In this document: piece after piece, positions 1 to 7,949 of the stretch
How the letters are laid out: every line of letters begins with the position of its first letter
How positions within the stretch are numbered: position 1 is the first letter of the stretch
NCBI RefSeq assembly: GCF_001673535.1
Contig: NZ_LZLY01000089.1
Span: forward strand, 38,258 to 102,257
Reading direction: 5' to 3'
From: Mycobacterium sp. 1081908.1
GTDB lineage: Bacteria; Actinomycetota; Actinomycetes; Mycobacteriales; Mycobacteriaceae
DNA length: 64,000 bases
Program-made: the position numbers and the translations under genes
The notes under the pieces: model-generated
Database searches by the model: none
What the model was told of the DNA's origin: nothing
The model's input: the letters and a program-made list of their open reading frames with translations, nothing else

Positions 1-17
1 AAAGGGGGCTCGTCTTG

Positions 18-302
18 GTGGGAATAACGACGTTCAAAACGGTTGCCGCTGGGGATGGTTCACCGCAATCCCCCTCCGCATACGCCTACTACCTGCTGCT
101 CCACGCGATCGCGACGGCGTTGCTGCTCATCGCTTTGGTGACCGCGATATGGCAGTTCATGGACTGGGTCGCGGCGCCGTCGTGCCCGAGAAACGCCGCC
201 CTTGCGTCGGTGTCGTCACCGGTGGCCGCGTCACACCGCGCCGCGGCGCCCGGCGACGCCGACTGCCCGTGCCCGCACGAGCGGCAGCGCGAGAACGTCT
301 AG
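18..302 (+). CDS. small single-pass membrane protein, hypothetical
   Basis: This 94-residue protein has one clear hydrophobic segment (about residues 27-46) followed by an Ala/Pro-rich tail with a Cys-Pro-Cys-Pro element near the end. I do not recognise the family. A GTG start is chosen because a purine-rich AAAGGGGG lies 9 bp upstream; a TTG three bases earlier is also possible, and the gene could begin before the window. Its stop overlaps the last codons of the convergent amidohydrolase by 4 bp, a common arrangement here. Codon use is ordinary for the window. It is a plausible but unproven gene. Confidence 0.45.
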   Translation: MGITTFKTVAAGDGSPQSPSAYAYYLLLHAIATALLLIALVTAIWQFMDWVAAPSCPRNAALASVSSPVAASHRAAAPGDADCPCPHERQRENV

Positions 303-1567
303 AACGCCTCGGGATCGCGCTGCACCTCCGCCGGCACCGGGTGGCGGTACAGCCGAGACGCGTTCTCCCAGGTGAACTTTCGGATCACGTCCGGCGGCAA
401 GTCGCCGATCTGCTCGTGGACCGTCTCTTGGGTGTGCGGCCAGGTGGAATCGCAGTGCGGATAGTCGGCTTCCAACATGATGTTGTCCACGCCGATCCGA
501 TCGCGCTGCACGAACGACGACTTGTCCTCCACGGCGCAGAACCAGAAGTTTCGGGTGAAAACCTCCGCGGGGGTCAATCTTTCGCCAAGGGCCTGCCAGG
601 TGCCATACATGGCGTGATAGCTGAGCATGTGATCGAGGCGATCCAGCAGGCCCGCGACCCAGCCGATTCCGCCCTCGGACAGGCAGATCTTCAGGTCGGG
701 GAACCTGCTGGGCAGCCCGGAGTACAACCAGTCGACCGCCGCGGAAATGGCGTAGGCGAAGAACAGCACGCCCTGCACGTCGGGCGGCGCGTCGTCGGTG
801 GTGGACGGGGACGAACCGGAGGACCCGATGTGGAGGTTCACGACGGTGTCCGTCTCGGCGCAGGCCGCCATCATCGGGTCCCAGTGGCCGGAGTGGATGC
901 TCGGCAACCCGAGCATCGCAGGGTTCTCGCTGAAGGTGACGGCGTGAAACCCGCGTTCGGCGTTCTCGTAGATCATCTTCGCGCCCAGCTCGGGGTCCAG
1001 CAGCCACGGCAGCTGGCAGGGGATGATGCGTTCGGGATAGGAGCCCGCCCATACCTCCAGGTGCCAGTCGTTCCAGGCGCGCACCGAGGCCAGCGCCAGG
1101 TCGCGATCCGTGGTGACCTGCTGCAGCCGCTGGCCGGCGAACCCCGGCAGGAAGGAGGGAAAATTGAGCGAGGCGTATATCCCGTTCAGGTCCATGTCCT
1201 TGACCCGCGCGTGGATATCCCATGCGCCCCTGCGCATCTCGTCGAACCGGACCGGCTCGAATCCGTATTCCGCCACCGGCCGCCCGACGACGGCGTTGAA
1301 TCCCACGTTGGGCAGTTCCCGGCCGTCGTAGACCCAGGTCTGTCCCCCGCTGTCGGTCTCCACGACCTTCGGGGCGCGGTCGGCGAACTTCCGGGGCAGG
1401 CGGCCGGCGAAGGTGTCCGGCGGTTCGACGATGTGGTCGTCCACGGAGATCACCGTGTAGCGGCGCGGGGCGCGGGGCGGGTCGGGCAGGAAGGTGACCG
1501 AGCGATCGTCGCCGGTCTTCGCGGTGGTGAATCGCAGGTCGCCGGCCAGCTCGTCGATCGATTTCAC
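299..1567 (-). CDS. amidohydrolase family 2 metal-dependent hydrolase
   Basis: This 422-residue TIM-barrel protein belongs to the amidohydrolase-2 / ACMSD-like family, which hydrolyses or decarboxylates cyclic acids using a bound metal. The N-terminal strand carries the D-D-H motif (Asp43, Asp44, His45, followed by V-E-P-P-D), and the C-terminal part carries an E-A-D-Y-P-H-x-D-S-T-W-P block typical of this family. A paralogue of the same length lies at 35073-36344. It follows the aldolase gene at 1654-2427 on the same strand with an 86-bp gap that contains a dispersed repeat. The substrate is unknown; a lactone or aromatic-acid step would suit the neighbours. Confidence 0.85.
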   Translation of the reverse strand: MKSIDELAGDLRFTTAKTGDDRSVTFLPDPPRAPRRYTVISVDDHIVEPPDTFAGRLPRKFADRAPKVVETDSGGQTWVYDGRELPNVGFNAVVGRPVAEYGFEPVRFDEMRRGAWDIHARVKDMDLNGIYASLNFPSFLPGFAGQRLQQVTTDRDLALASVRAWNDWHLEVWAGSYPERIIPCQLPWLLDPELGAKMIYENAERGFHAVTFSENPAMLGLPSIHSGHWDPMMAACAETDTVVNLHIGSSGSSPSTTDDAPPDVQGVLFFAYAISAAVDWLYSGLPSRFPDLKICLSEGGIGWVAGLLDRLDHMLSYHAMYGTWQALGERLTPAEVFTRNFWFCAVEDKSSFVQRDRIGVDNIMLEADYPHCDSTWPHTQETVHEQIGDLPPDVIRKFTWENASRLYRHPVPAEVQRDPEAF

Positions 1568-1611
1568 TCGTCAGCCTCCTTGCGACTGCGTCGACGATTG
1601 GCTGTGCGGTG

Positions 1612-1635
1612 ACGGCTTTCGGTGTGAGTCCAGGG
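1612..1635 (+). repeat. dispersed repeat copy (ctttcggtgtg element)
   Basis: This 24-bp sequence, core GGCTTTCGGTGTGAG, matches the sequence at 20420-20443 with a single mismatch. Both copies are intergenic. The second site has inverted copies close by, so the element looks like a short mycobacterial intergenic repeat. No function is shown. Confidence 0.55.
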
Positions 1636-1653
1636 ATGCACAGCCGGTGCCGA

Positions 1654-2427
1654 TCATTTGAGGACGTCCGGATCGGCCTTGATGGTCATCCGCGCGGCCC
1701 CCGCCCAGTACACGTCGGCGGCGCGTTCGATCAGCGACCGTTGCATGCCGGCCATGTCCGACCAGTTCATCTGCACCGGGTCCCGGCCGGTGAGCATGAC
1801 GTCATAGGCCAGCTTGCAGACCCGTTCGATTGATGCCGCGCGGTAGACGGCGTGCGGCAGGTTGCGACCCGTTGCGATGACGCCGTGGTTGGCCAGGATC
1901 GTGAGGTTGGCGCCCCCGATGCGCGCGGCGAGATCCGCGGCGCGGGCCGGGCTGTCGATCTCCCCGTCGTAGGTGTCGACCAGGCACAGGTCGTCGAGGT
2001 AGAGCGAACCGGTTTGGTGGACCAGCTCGGGAAGCCTGCCCAGCGCGGCCAGCACGCAGACGTAATACGGGTGGTTGTGAATGACGACTCGGGCGTCATC
2101 GCGCACGCGGTGCAGTTCGGTGTGGATGTGGATGGCCGGGGTGACATCCCACCGACCGCGGACCACCCGCGCCTCGCTGTCCACCACGCAGATGTCCGAG
2201 GCGGTGAGCTCCTGCCACCACAGCCCCCACGGATTGACGAACATGTCCGTCTGGCCGTCGAGCTGCCAGGTGATGTGTCCGGCCATGTTTTCCGCGAATC
2301 CGATGCCGGCGAGGTGGCGGAAGGCCACCGCGAGCGCCTGTTCGTTCGACAGGTCGACGCCGATCGGCGGCACCACCGATGGCGCCCACACCTCGACGCC
2401 GCCTCGACGTGCGTTAGGAGCGTTCAT
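1654..2427 (-). CDS. class II aldolase/adducin family protein
   Basis: This 257-residue protein has the class II aldolase/adducin fold. The metal-binding histidines expected of the family are visible: H-I-H-T-E-L-H (residues 100-106), I-H-N-H-P (116-120) and a later A-N-H-G motif. Members catalyse aldol cleavage or decarboxylation of hydroxy-acid phosphates or related compounds; the natural substrate here cannot be read from sequence. ATG at 2427 is chosen because it overlaps the end of the upstream acyl-CoA ligase by 14 bp, so the two are probably translationally coupled. The longer frame upstream of this ATG is the ligase read out of frame. Confidence 0.85.
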   Translation of the reverse strand: MNAPNARRGGVEVWAPSVVPPIGVDLSNEQALAVAFRHLAGIGFAENMAGHITWQLDGQTDMFVNPWGLWWQELTASDICVVDSEARVVRGRWDVTPAIHIHTELHRVRDDARVVIHNHPYYVCVLAALGRLPELVHQTGSLYLDDLCLVDTYDGEIDSPARAADLAARIGGANLTILANHGVIATGRNLPHAVYRAASIERVCKLAYDVMLTGRDPVQMNWSDMAGMQRSLIERAADVYWAGAARMTIKADPDVLK

Positions 2428-4036
2428 GATTCGCCTCCGTCCTGATTCGAATATCCTCGCGGAGCTGGCCTTTGGCAATCTTGCCGCCGGAGGATCGGGG
2501 AAGCTCGTCGAGCACGATGAGCCTTTCGGGCAGCAGCTCCTTGGAGACGCCCTGCGCCAACAGGTGCTCGACGAGCCCCGGCAGGTCGAGGGCCCGGGAG
2601 TCGACGAGTTCGGCGTAAAGGCAAACCTTTTCACCGAACACCGGATCGGGCATCGCGACGGCTGCCGCGACCGCGATCGCGGGGTGGGTGGTGGCGGCGT
2701 CCTCGACCTGGCTCGCGCTGATGTTCTTCCCGCCGCGCACAATGAAATCCGAGGTTCGGCCGGTGACGGTCAGATAGCCATCCGCGTCGATCTCGCAGAT
2801 GTCGCCCATGCGCATCCAGCCATCGGGGGTGAAGAGCTTGTCGTGGTCGGTCCCGCCCAGGTACCCGAGGCTGGTCGCCGGGCCGCGGCACGCGGGCTGC
2901 CCGCGGCCGGTCGCGGTGACGTCGCGGTCGCCGTCGAAGAGTCGAACCGACATCTCCGGGACGATCCGGCCGCCCGTGCGCAGCCGGCGGTCGCGGGGGT
3001 CGTCGACCGTGGTCGCGCTCAGCAACCCGGTTTCGTTCGAGCCGTAAAACTGCAGGATCTTCGCGCCGGTCAGCTCCTCGAACTCCGCGGCGGGCCGGTA
3101 CGGGAGCGCCTCGCCGCCCGCGAAAACGACGCGCAGCGAACTCAGGTCGTGTTCGCGACTGGCCGGGTCCGCCATCAGCATCGTCAGTTGCGTGCTGACA
3201 CAACACAGCACGGTGACCCGGTGGCGGGCGATCGTCTCACACGCCGCCGACGCGGTGAACCGCGGCAGGATCACCGCGGTGGCGCCGAGATAGATCGGGG
3301 TTGTGTGGCTGGTCCATAGGCCGAACCCGAAGGGCGTCGGGATGACCGGCAAGAAGATGTCGTCGGGCGTCAGCAGACCGTTGGCCACGGCCTTCTGGTG
3401 AAAGTAGTGCCAACGGTTTTGCGTGTGCACCACGCATTTGGGCAGGCCGGTGGTCCCGGAGGTGGAGTTGATCAGGAAGACGTCGTCGGCACCCAGTTGC
3501 GATCCCGCCGGCACCTTTGCGGGCTCCGCGTCAACGTTCAGCCGCAGCGCACCGGGTTCACCGTCCAGGACCAGCGCGGAGACCGCGGATTCGTCGGCCA
3601 CTCCGGCCGCGGCCGCGCTGCGCTGTGGGTCGCTGACCAGTAGCTTTGGCCGCGAGTTGCGCAGTATCGCGCCGACCTCGCGGGTCCCGGCCCGCGCGCC
3701 GATGCCGACGACGACGGCGCCGCACCGTTCGATCGCGACGAACAGCACGTGGATGGCGGCGGAATCGCCGTGCCACACCGCGACTCGATCACCGCGCACC
3801 ACACCGACACCGGCCAGCCGCTCGGCCAATTCCGTTGCCGCATTGTCGAATTCGCGCCAATTCAGCGCCGTCCCGGGATGGTCAACGTAGGCGGGGCGGC
3901 GAAGTGACGACCGCGCGTTATGGCGTACCGCGTCCGACAGCGTCGAATCCGACCACCAACCGGCGGCGCGGAACAGGGCCGAGTCCTCGTCGGTGAATGC
4001 CGGCGAGCCCACGGTATCCAGCCCACCGGCGCTCAT
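2414..4036 (-). CDS. acyl-CoA ligase (AMP-binding, FadD/benzoate-CoA ligase type)
   Basis: This 540-residue member of the ANL superfamily activates a carboxylic acid to its acyl-CoA through an acyl-adenylate. The P-loop S-T-S-G-T-T-G-L-P-K lies at residues 191-200, the Y-G-S-N-E-T adenylation motif follows in the middle, and the C-terminal domain ends with G-G-K-I-A-K-G, carrying the catalytic Lys. The overall pattern resembles aryl/benzoate-CoA ligases as much as fatty-acyl ligases. An ATG start is used; a TTG two codons earlier is possible. It is first in a three-gene leftward set with the aldolase and the amidohydrolase, which suggests that a ring-derived acid is activated and then cleaved. 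Confidence 0.87.
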   Translation of the reverse strand: MSAGGLDTVGSPAFTDEDSALFRAAGWWSDSTLSDAVRHNARSSLRRPAYVDHPGTALNWREFDNAATELAERLAGVGVVRGDRVAVWHGDSAAIHVLFVAIERCGAVVVGIGARAGTREVGAILRNSRPKLLVSDPQRSAAAAGVADESAVSALVLDGEPGALRLNVDAEPAKVPAGSQLGADDVFLINSTSGTTGLPKCVVHTQNRWHYFHQKAVANGLLTPDDIFLPVIPTPFGFGLWTSHTTPIYLGATAVILPRFTASAACETIARHRVTVLCCVSTQLTMLMADPASREHDLSSLRVVFAGGEALPYRPAAEFEELTGAKILQFYGSNETGLLSATTVDDPRDRRLRTGGRIVPEMSVRLFDGDRDVTATGRGQPACRGPATSLGYLGGTDHDKLFTPDGWMRMGDICEIDADGYLTVTGRTSDFIVRGGKNISASQVEDAATTHPAIAVAAAVAMPDPVFGEKVCLYAELVDSRALDLPGLVEHLLAQGVSKELLPERLIVLDELPRSSGGKIAKGQLREDIRIRTEANHERS

Positions 4037-4085
4037 TGGCAAATGATAGGAAAGCCGCTCGTCGTTGGGTCAGGAAGCCCGGACA

Positions 4086-4382
4086 CTACGGATTCTGCGG
4101 AGCCGGCGCGTTGTGTTGATTTGCGCCCGCGGTCCCCGGACGCGGGTGCGGCGTGGGGCAGGTGCGGTGCGGGATGCAGCCACAGTTGAGGCCGACGATG
4201 CAGGCGCCGCCGCCAGCGGGCCGCACCGAAATCGCGCCGCCGCCCGTGGGCGCGACACTCGACGGCGGGGCCGTCGCGCCGCCCCTCGACTCGTCGGCAC
4301 CGGTAACACCCAAACCGGCCGCAAGCACAAGCGCGGCGCCACCGCAGACCGCGGCCGCCGCCCTGCCCACGCGAATCGTCAC
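4086..4382 (-). CDS. small exported Cys/Pro-rich protein
   Basis: This 98-residue protein begins with a good Sec-type signal peptide: an Arg near residue 4, a hydrophobic run at about 8-27 (Ala/Val/Leu-rich) and an Ala-x-Ala-like region before T-G-A-D. The mature part is Gly/Pro/Thr-rich and has a cluster of four Cys (G-A-C-I-V-G-L-N-C-G-C-I, then T-C). This pattern is common among short mycobacterial secreted proteins of unknown function. The GTG start at 4382 puts the charged n-region immediately before the hydrophobic core. It is divergent from the membrane protein at 4443. No enzymatic domain is seen. Confidence 0.65.
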   Translation of the reverse strand: MTIRVGRAAAAVCGGAALVLAAGLGVTGADESRGGATAPPSSVAPTGGGAISVRPAGGGACIVGLNCGCIPHRTCPTPHPRPGTAGANQHNAPAPQNP

Positions 4383-4442
4383 GGAATCGACTGTAGTTTC
4401 TTGTCGCGGGGCGCGCACAGCGACACGGACAGGCGGTGGCCG

Positions 4443-4940
4443 ATGAAAACCACGCGAATCTCGGGGCTTTGGCCGGGGCTGCTGTGCGGCGCCGCCGCGG
4501 GGGCCGCCGGTACCACCGCGCTCAACGTGATCACCTATCTGGACATCGCGGTGCGGGGACGCCCGACGAGCTCGACGCCCGAACGGACCGTCGAAGCGAT
4601 GGCGCGATTGTTCGGCGTGACGGTGCCGGGAAGCGGTGACGTCTTGGCCAACCGGCTGCTCGGCCTCGGCGCGCTGACCGGCTACGCCGCGGGCATCGGG
4701 ATGGGCGTGCTCCTCGGGCTGGCCTACGCGCTGGGCTGGCGCCCGGGCCTCTTGGTCGCCACGCTGGTCGCGACGGCGATCGCCCTCATCGGCACCAACG
4801 GGCCCATGACCGTGCTCGGCGTGACGGACCCCCGAACCTGGGGCGTCGTCGGGTGGATCAGCGATTTGATTCCGCACTTCGGATACGGGGTCGTCACCGC
4901 CCTGGTGTTGCATTATCTGTGCCGCAGTTGGGATCGGTAG
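4443..4940 (+). CDS. integral membrane protein, hypothetical
   Basis: This 165-residue protein has about four hydrophobic segments: a Gly/Ala-rich one at residues 9-30, two around 72-105, and one near the C-terminus ending Y-G-V-V-T-A-L-V-L-H-Y. It ends with a short basic tail. I do not recognise a named family; similar small membrane proteins are frequent in mycobacteria. It is followed after 26 bp by a SHOCT-domain membrane protein on the same strand, so the two are probably co-transcribed. Confidence 0.75.
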   Translation: MKTTRISGLWPGLLCGAAAGAAGTTALNVITYLDIAVRGRPTSSTPERTVEAMARLFGVTVPGSGDVLANRLLGLGALTGYAAGIGMGVLLGLAYALGWRPGLLVATLVATAIALIGTNGPMTVLGVTDPRTWGVVGWISDLIPHFGYGVVTALVLHYLCRSWDR

Positions 4941-4966
4941 CCACCTGCCCGGTTTCCACTTGCGCC

Positions 4967-5314
4967 ATGAAGACGAAGACCGCAGTCCTGTTGTCCGGCG
5001 CGCTCATCGCCCTGCTGTTGCTCGCGCGCTACTTCGCGCTGAGCCGGGCGGGCCTGCCGCTGGGGTGGATGCTCTACCTCGGCCTGCCGATCACCGCGGG
5101 CGGTGTGCTCTTCGCGCTGCGACTGATCAACCTCGGATCCGGATGGGGCGCCCGGGACACCAGGCCGCCCGCGCATCCGATAGCGCATTCGTATCCGCAA
5201 CCGCCGGTGCCGGTTTCCGAGCGCTTCAGGGAACTCGAGGCGCTGCGCGAGGACGGCGCGATCTCCGACGCCGAGTACAGCGCGAAGCGCGCCCACATCA
5301 TCTCGGAGTTGTGA
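4967..5314 (+). CDS. membrane protein with C-terminal SHOCT domain
   Basis: This 115-residue protein has two transmembrane segments (about residues 5-25 and 32-52), a Pro-rich linker, and a C-terminal SHOCT motif at roughly 84-115 of the usual form (L-x-x-L-R-E-D-G-A-I-S-D-A-E-Y-x-x-K-R). SHOCT is a short helical oligomerisation or regulatory module that often ends bacterial membrane proteins. Function is not known. It lies just downstream of another small membrane protein and converges on a broken SDR gene. Confidence 0.8.
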   Translation: MKTKTAVLLSGALIALLLLARYFALSRAGLPLGWMLYLGLPITAGGVLFALRLINLGSGWGARDTRPPAHPIAHSYPQPPVPVSERFRELEALREDGAISDAEYSAKRAHIISEL

Positions 5315-5329
5315 GGGGCCTTTGGGTCG

Positions 5330-5626
5330 CTAACCCTGGACGGTTGGGCGGATAGCGATCTCACCAATCCCGACGTCGTGGGGCTGTTCGATCGCGAATG
5401 CAACGGCGCGCGCCACCGCCGCAGGTGGGAGGCCGAAGTCGTTCATGGTGGTTCGGATCTGCTCACGCTGCGCGGCATCGTCGATGGAACCGTCGAGCTC
5501 GGTGTCGACGAATCCCGGTGATATCGAAGTGGTTCGGATGACGCCATCGGTCGACTCTTGGTGCAGGCCTTCCATGACGGTACGTACGGCATTCTTCAAG
5601 CTAGTCGGATTGATGCAACAAGGCAT
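5330..5626 (-). pseudogene. 3' fragment of an interrupted SDR gene
   Basis: The reading frame of about 98 codons encodes only the C-terminal third of a short-chain dehydrogenase: a helix T-S-L-K-N-A-V-R (the position of the usual Y-x-x-x-K helix), then I-S-P-G-F-V-D-T-E-L and a C-terminus of the form A-F-A-I-E-Q-P-x-D-V. The nucleotide-binding N-terminus and the catalytic Ser and Tyr are absent. The missing N-terminal half of the same kind of SDR lies at 6777-7063 on the same strand, with a PE gene in between. The homologous part starts around 5605; sequence before that looks unrelated. I read the two fragments as one inactivated gene. Confidence 0.75.
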
Positions 5627-5834
5627 GATTGAAGTGCAACGGGATGACTATCCGGCGACAGGTTGAATCGGGCCGCCCCTACTCTCCACCACAGGCGGCC
5701 CCGGCTAAGTTCCCTAGTCGGATCACAGACAATAAGTCAAGAAATAATTGCAACTCATACAATTCGCATAGTAAATTGACTCACCCGGGGGTAAGGGCGA
5801 AGGCGCCGCGGACTGTTCGACAGAGGAGTCGACT

Positions 5835-6629
5835 ATGTCGTCCCTGACCATCACGCCGGACCTCGTGACCGCAGCGAGCGGGAACTTGGAGACCTTACGC
5901 TCGGCGCTCCGTAGCTCCTACGCGGCGGCGGCCGGCCAAACAACCTCGATCACAGCCCCGGCCGCTGATGAAGTGTCGGCGGCAATCACGACACTTTTTA
6001 ATACAAGCGCCCAGGAATTTCAGAGCCTCAGCACGCAGGTGGCGGCCTTTCACGATGCATTTGTGAATCTGTTGAGCGGCGGAGCTGCGCAGTATGCGAG
6101 CGCCGAGGCCGTAAACGCTCAACAGACGTTGGTGAACGCGGTCGGTACTGGTCAGGTGGCCGCGGCCAACGCCGCGGCCACCTTCGACCTGACTCCCATT
6201 GTGAACGCCGCTAATGTCGCTTGGAATACTTTTGAAGATGGGGTGAAAGCAGAGGCGAAGAGTTTAGGGATAGATGCGGCGGTAGAGAACGTCGAAGGCG
6301 CCTTTGGCTTCGAAGACACGGGCTGGCAAGTCACCGCTTCGAGAACTGCTGACAGTGGGACACTGACCGGGGGTAGAACCGTGACACTAAACCCTCACAC
6401 ACTCTTCGGCGACGGACCGACCGTGACGGTGGCTTCGGTTCAGGCCACCGGGACCGTGAGTGCTTCCGGAAGCTTTGGAAAAGTATTTATGGACTTCTTC
6501 GGTATCACCTCAACGTTTACCGGGAGCGCTGCACCGGGGAGTCCACCCTCATTTTCATTTACGCCCGGACCGAACCCTTTTGAAAACGCCTTCATTTCAC
6601 AGGAGCAGATAAATCAATCCAAGTTTTAG
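5835..6629 (+). CDS. PE-family protein with unique C-terminal region
   Basis: This 264-residue protein has an N-terminal PE-type helical hairpin (about residues 1-95: S-L-T-I-T-P-D-L-V-T-A-A-S, then A-P-A-A-D-E-V-S-A-A-I), ending with Tyr87-x-x-x-Glu91, which fits the YxxxD/E signal for type VII (ESX) secretion. The remaining 170 residues are Thr/Ser/Gly-rich, show no PGRS repeats and no PE-PPE hydrolase domain, and are not recognised. A strong GAGG box lies just upstream. No PPE or Esx partner is adjacent. GC content is visibly lower than around it, and the gene sits between two halves of an SDR gene, so it looks inserted. Confidence 0.82.
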   Translation: MSSLTITPDLVTAASGNLETLRSALRSSYAAAAGQTTSITAPAADEVSAAITTLFNTSAQEFQSLSTQVAAFHDAFVNLLSGGAAQYASAEAVNAQQTLVNAVGTGQVAAANAAATFDLTPIVNAANVAWNTFEDGVKAEAKSLGIDAAVENVEGAFGFEDTGWQVTASRTADSGTLTGGRTVTLNPHTLFGDGPTVTVASVQATGTVSASGSFGKVFMDFFGITSTFTGSAAPGSPPSFSFTPGPNPFENAFISQEQINQSKF

Positions 6630-6776
6630 ATATAGTCAAGCAGTTCAACCTGCAGCCGTCTAGTGCGGCTCTGGGACTCCCAACTTGGTGGCAACGTTTC
6701 CGATTTCCTGAACTTCAGTCGGTTTCGGTTCTTAGCAGGCCGCCAACCGCTAAGTCGCCGCTAACCGACGTAGAAG

Positions 6777-7063
6777 TCAGTGGCCGCGGCCCTGTCGGCG
6801 GAAAACCGGTAGCGCCGCGGCGATGCCGTGCAGCACCCCGCGCAGATTGACGTCGATCATCGCCGACCACCCGTCGACGTCGAGCGAATGACGACGGCTC
6901 CCCCGGCATCGCGAATCTCGCGCGCGATCTCCTCGAGGCGCTCGACGCGACGCGCACCGAGGACAACGCTGGCGCCGCGCTCGGCGAGCAGACGCGCGGT
7001 TGCCTCCCCTATCCCGCTGCTTGCGCCTGCGATAGCGACAACTTTGCCCTCGACGCCAATCAT
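6777..7063 (-). pseudogene. 5' fragment of an interrupted SDR gene
   Basis: Starting at ATG 7063 the frame encodes a normal SDR beginning with [11 protein letters not shown] and continuing for about 60 residues. It then loses frame near 6885, where an internal deletion has joined it to a segment still readable in another frame as [27 protein letters not shown]. That is the SDR stretch that normally lies near residues 105-130. The missing middle includes the NNAG region. The sequence stops at TGA 6777-6779, just where the inserted PE-containing DNA begins. The C-terminal third is found at 5330-5626. Confidence 0.75.
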
Positions 7064-7096
7064 CGAAGAATCCCTTCGTCTCGTATTGTCTAGTCC

Positions 7097-7948
7097 GTGC
7101 TCATCGGGTTCCTGCTCGCGCTGGGTTGCTCGGTGTGCTACGGCACCGCCACGGTATTGCAGGCGGTGGCAACGCGGTCGGTGGAACCCGCCAGCAAGTC
7201 GGGCGTCGACGCGGTCCTGCTGATCCGGGCCGTCCGGCAGTGGCGCTATCTCGCCGGTATCGGCCTTGACGTGCTCGGTTTTCTGCTTCAGGTGGTGGCG
7301 CTGCGGTTGGTGCCGATCTACGTCGTCGCGGCGGCGCTGGCCGCGTCCATCGCGGTCACCGGGCTCGTGTCCGCGTGGGTGCTTTCGGCGCGGCTGTCGC
7401 GGACGGAGTGGACGGCGGTCGCGGTGGTGTGCGTGAGCCTCGTCGTGCTCGCATGCGCGGCCGGCCCGGGACACTTTCGTCGCGCACCGGCCGGACTGGG
7501 TTGGGCGCTGATCGGTGTGGTGGCCGCGATTTTTCTCATAGGCGCGGCGGCGGGCCGACTACACGATCGGGCGCGGGGGCTTGCGCTCGGACTTTGCGCC
7601 GGAAGCGGATTCGGTGTCGTCGAGATCGCCGTGCGGCTGATGGATGTCGTGGACCCGACCAAAACCGCCTTCTACACGCAGCCGGCCCTCTACGCGGGCG
7701 CGGGCGGCGGGGTCGCGGGATTCCTGCTGCTGACCTCCGCCCTGCATCGCGGTTCGGTGACGACGACGGTGGCGGCCATGGTCGTCGGTGAAACGATCGC
7801 CCCCGCGATCGTGGGTGTCGTCTGGCTGGGCGACTCCGCCCGCGACGGCCTCGGCTGGCTGGTGATCGCGGGATTCGTTGTGGCGGTGTGCGGAACGCTG
7901 GTGTTGGCGCGGTTCGGCGAGGCGCCCACGCCCGCCGAGGCCGGCTGA
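7097..7948 (+). CDS. DMT/EamA-like integral membrane protein
   Basis: This 283-residue protein has about nine to ten hydrophobic helices in two halves, as in the drug/metabolite transporter (EamA) superfamily. A conserved-looking opening ([19 protein letters not shown]) resembles the mycobacterial DMT-like proteins that start by forming a pore-lining first helix. The substrate is unknown. A GTG start at 7097 is used; the 33-bp gap to the divergent SDR remnant holds the promoter. It converges on the FadD gene that follows with a 1-bp gap. Confidence 0.8.
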   Translation: MLIGFLLALGCSVCYGTATVLQAVATRSVEPASKSGVDAVLLIRAVRQWRYLAGIGLDVLGFLLQVVALRLVPIYVVAAALAASIAVTGLVSAWVLSARLSRTEWTAVAVVCVSLVVLACAAGPGHFRRAPAGLGWALIGVVAAIFLIGAAAGRLHDRARGLALGLCAGSGFGVVEIAVRLMDVVDPTKTAFYTQPALYAGAGGGVAGFLLLTSALHRGSVTTTVAAMVVGETIAPAIVGVVWLGDSARDGLGWLVIAGFVVAVCGTLVLARFGEAPTPAEAG

Positions 7949-7949
7949 G

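Noticed and set aside
149..1612. Long open frames opposite the amidohydrolase and in other reading frames throughout the window
   Set aside because: They are mirror frames of GC-rich coding genes, with Arg/Gly/Pro-rich products and no recognisable motif, so I did not call them genes.
5627..6776. Mobile-element origin of the PE insertion (transposase, terminal inverted repeats)
   Set aside because: No transposase fragment or clear terminal inverted repeats are visible, so I did not annotate an insertion sequence.
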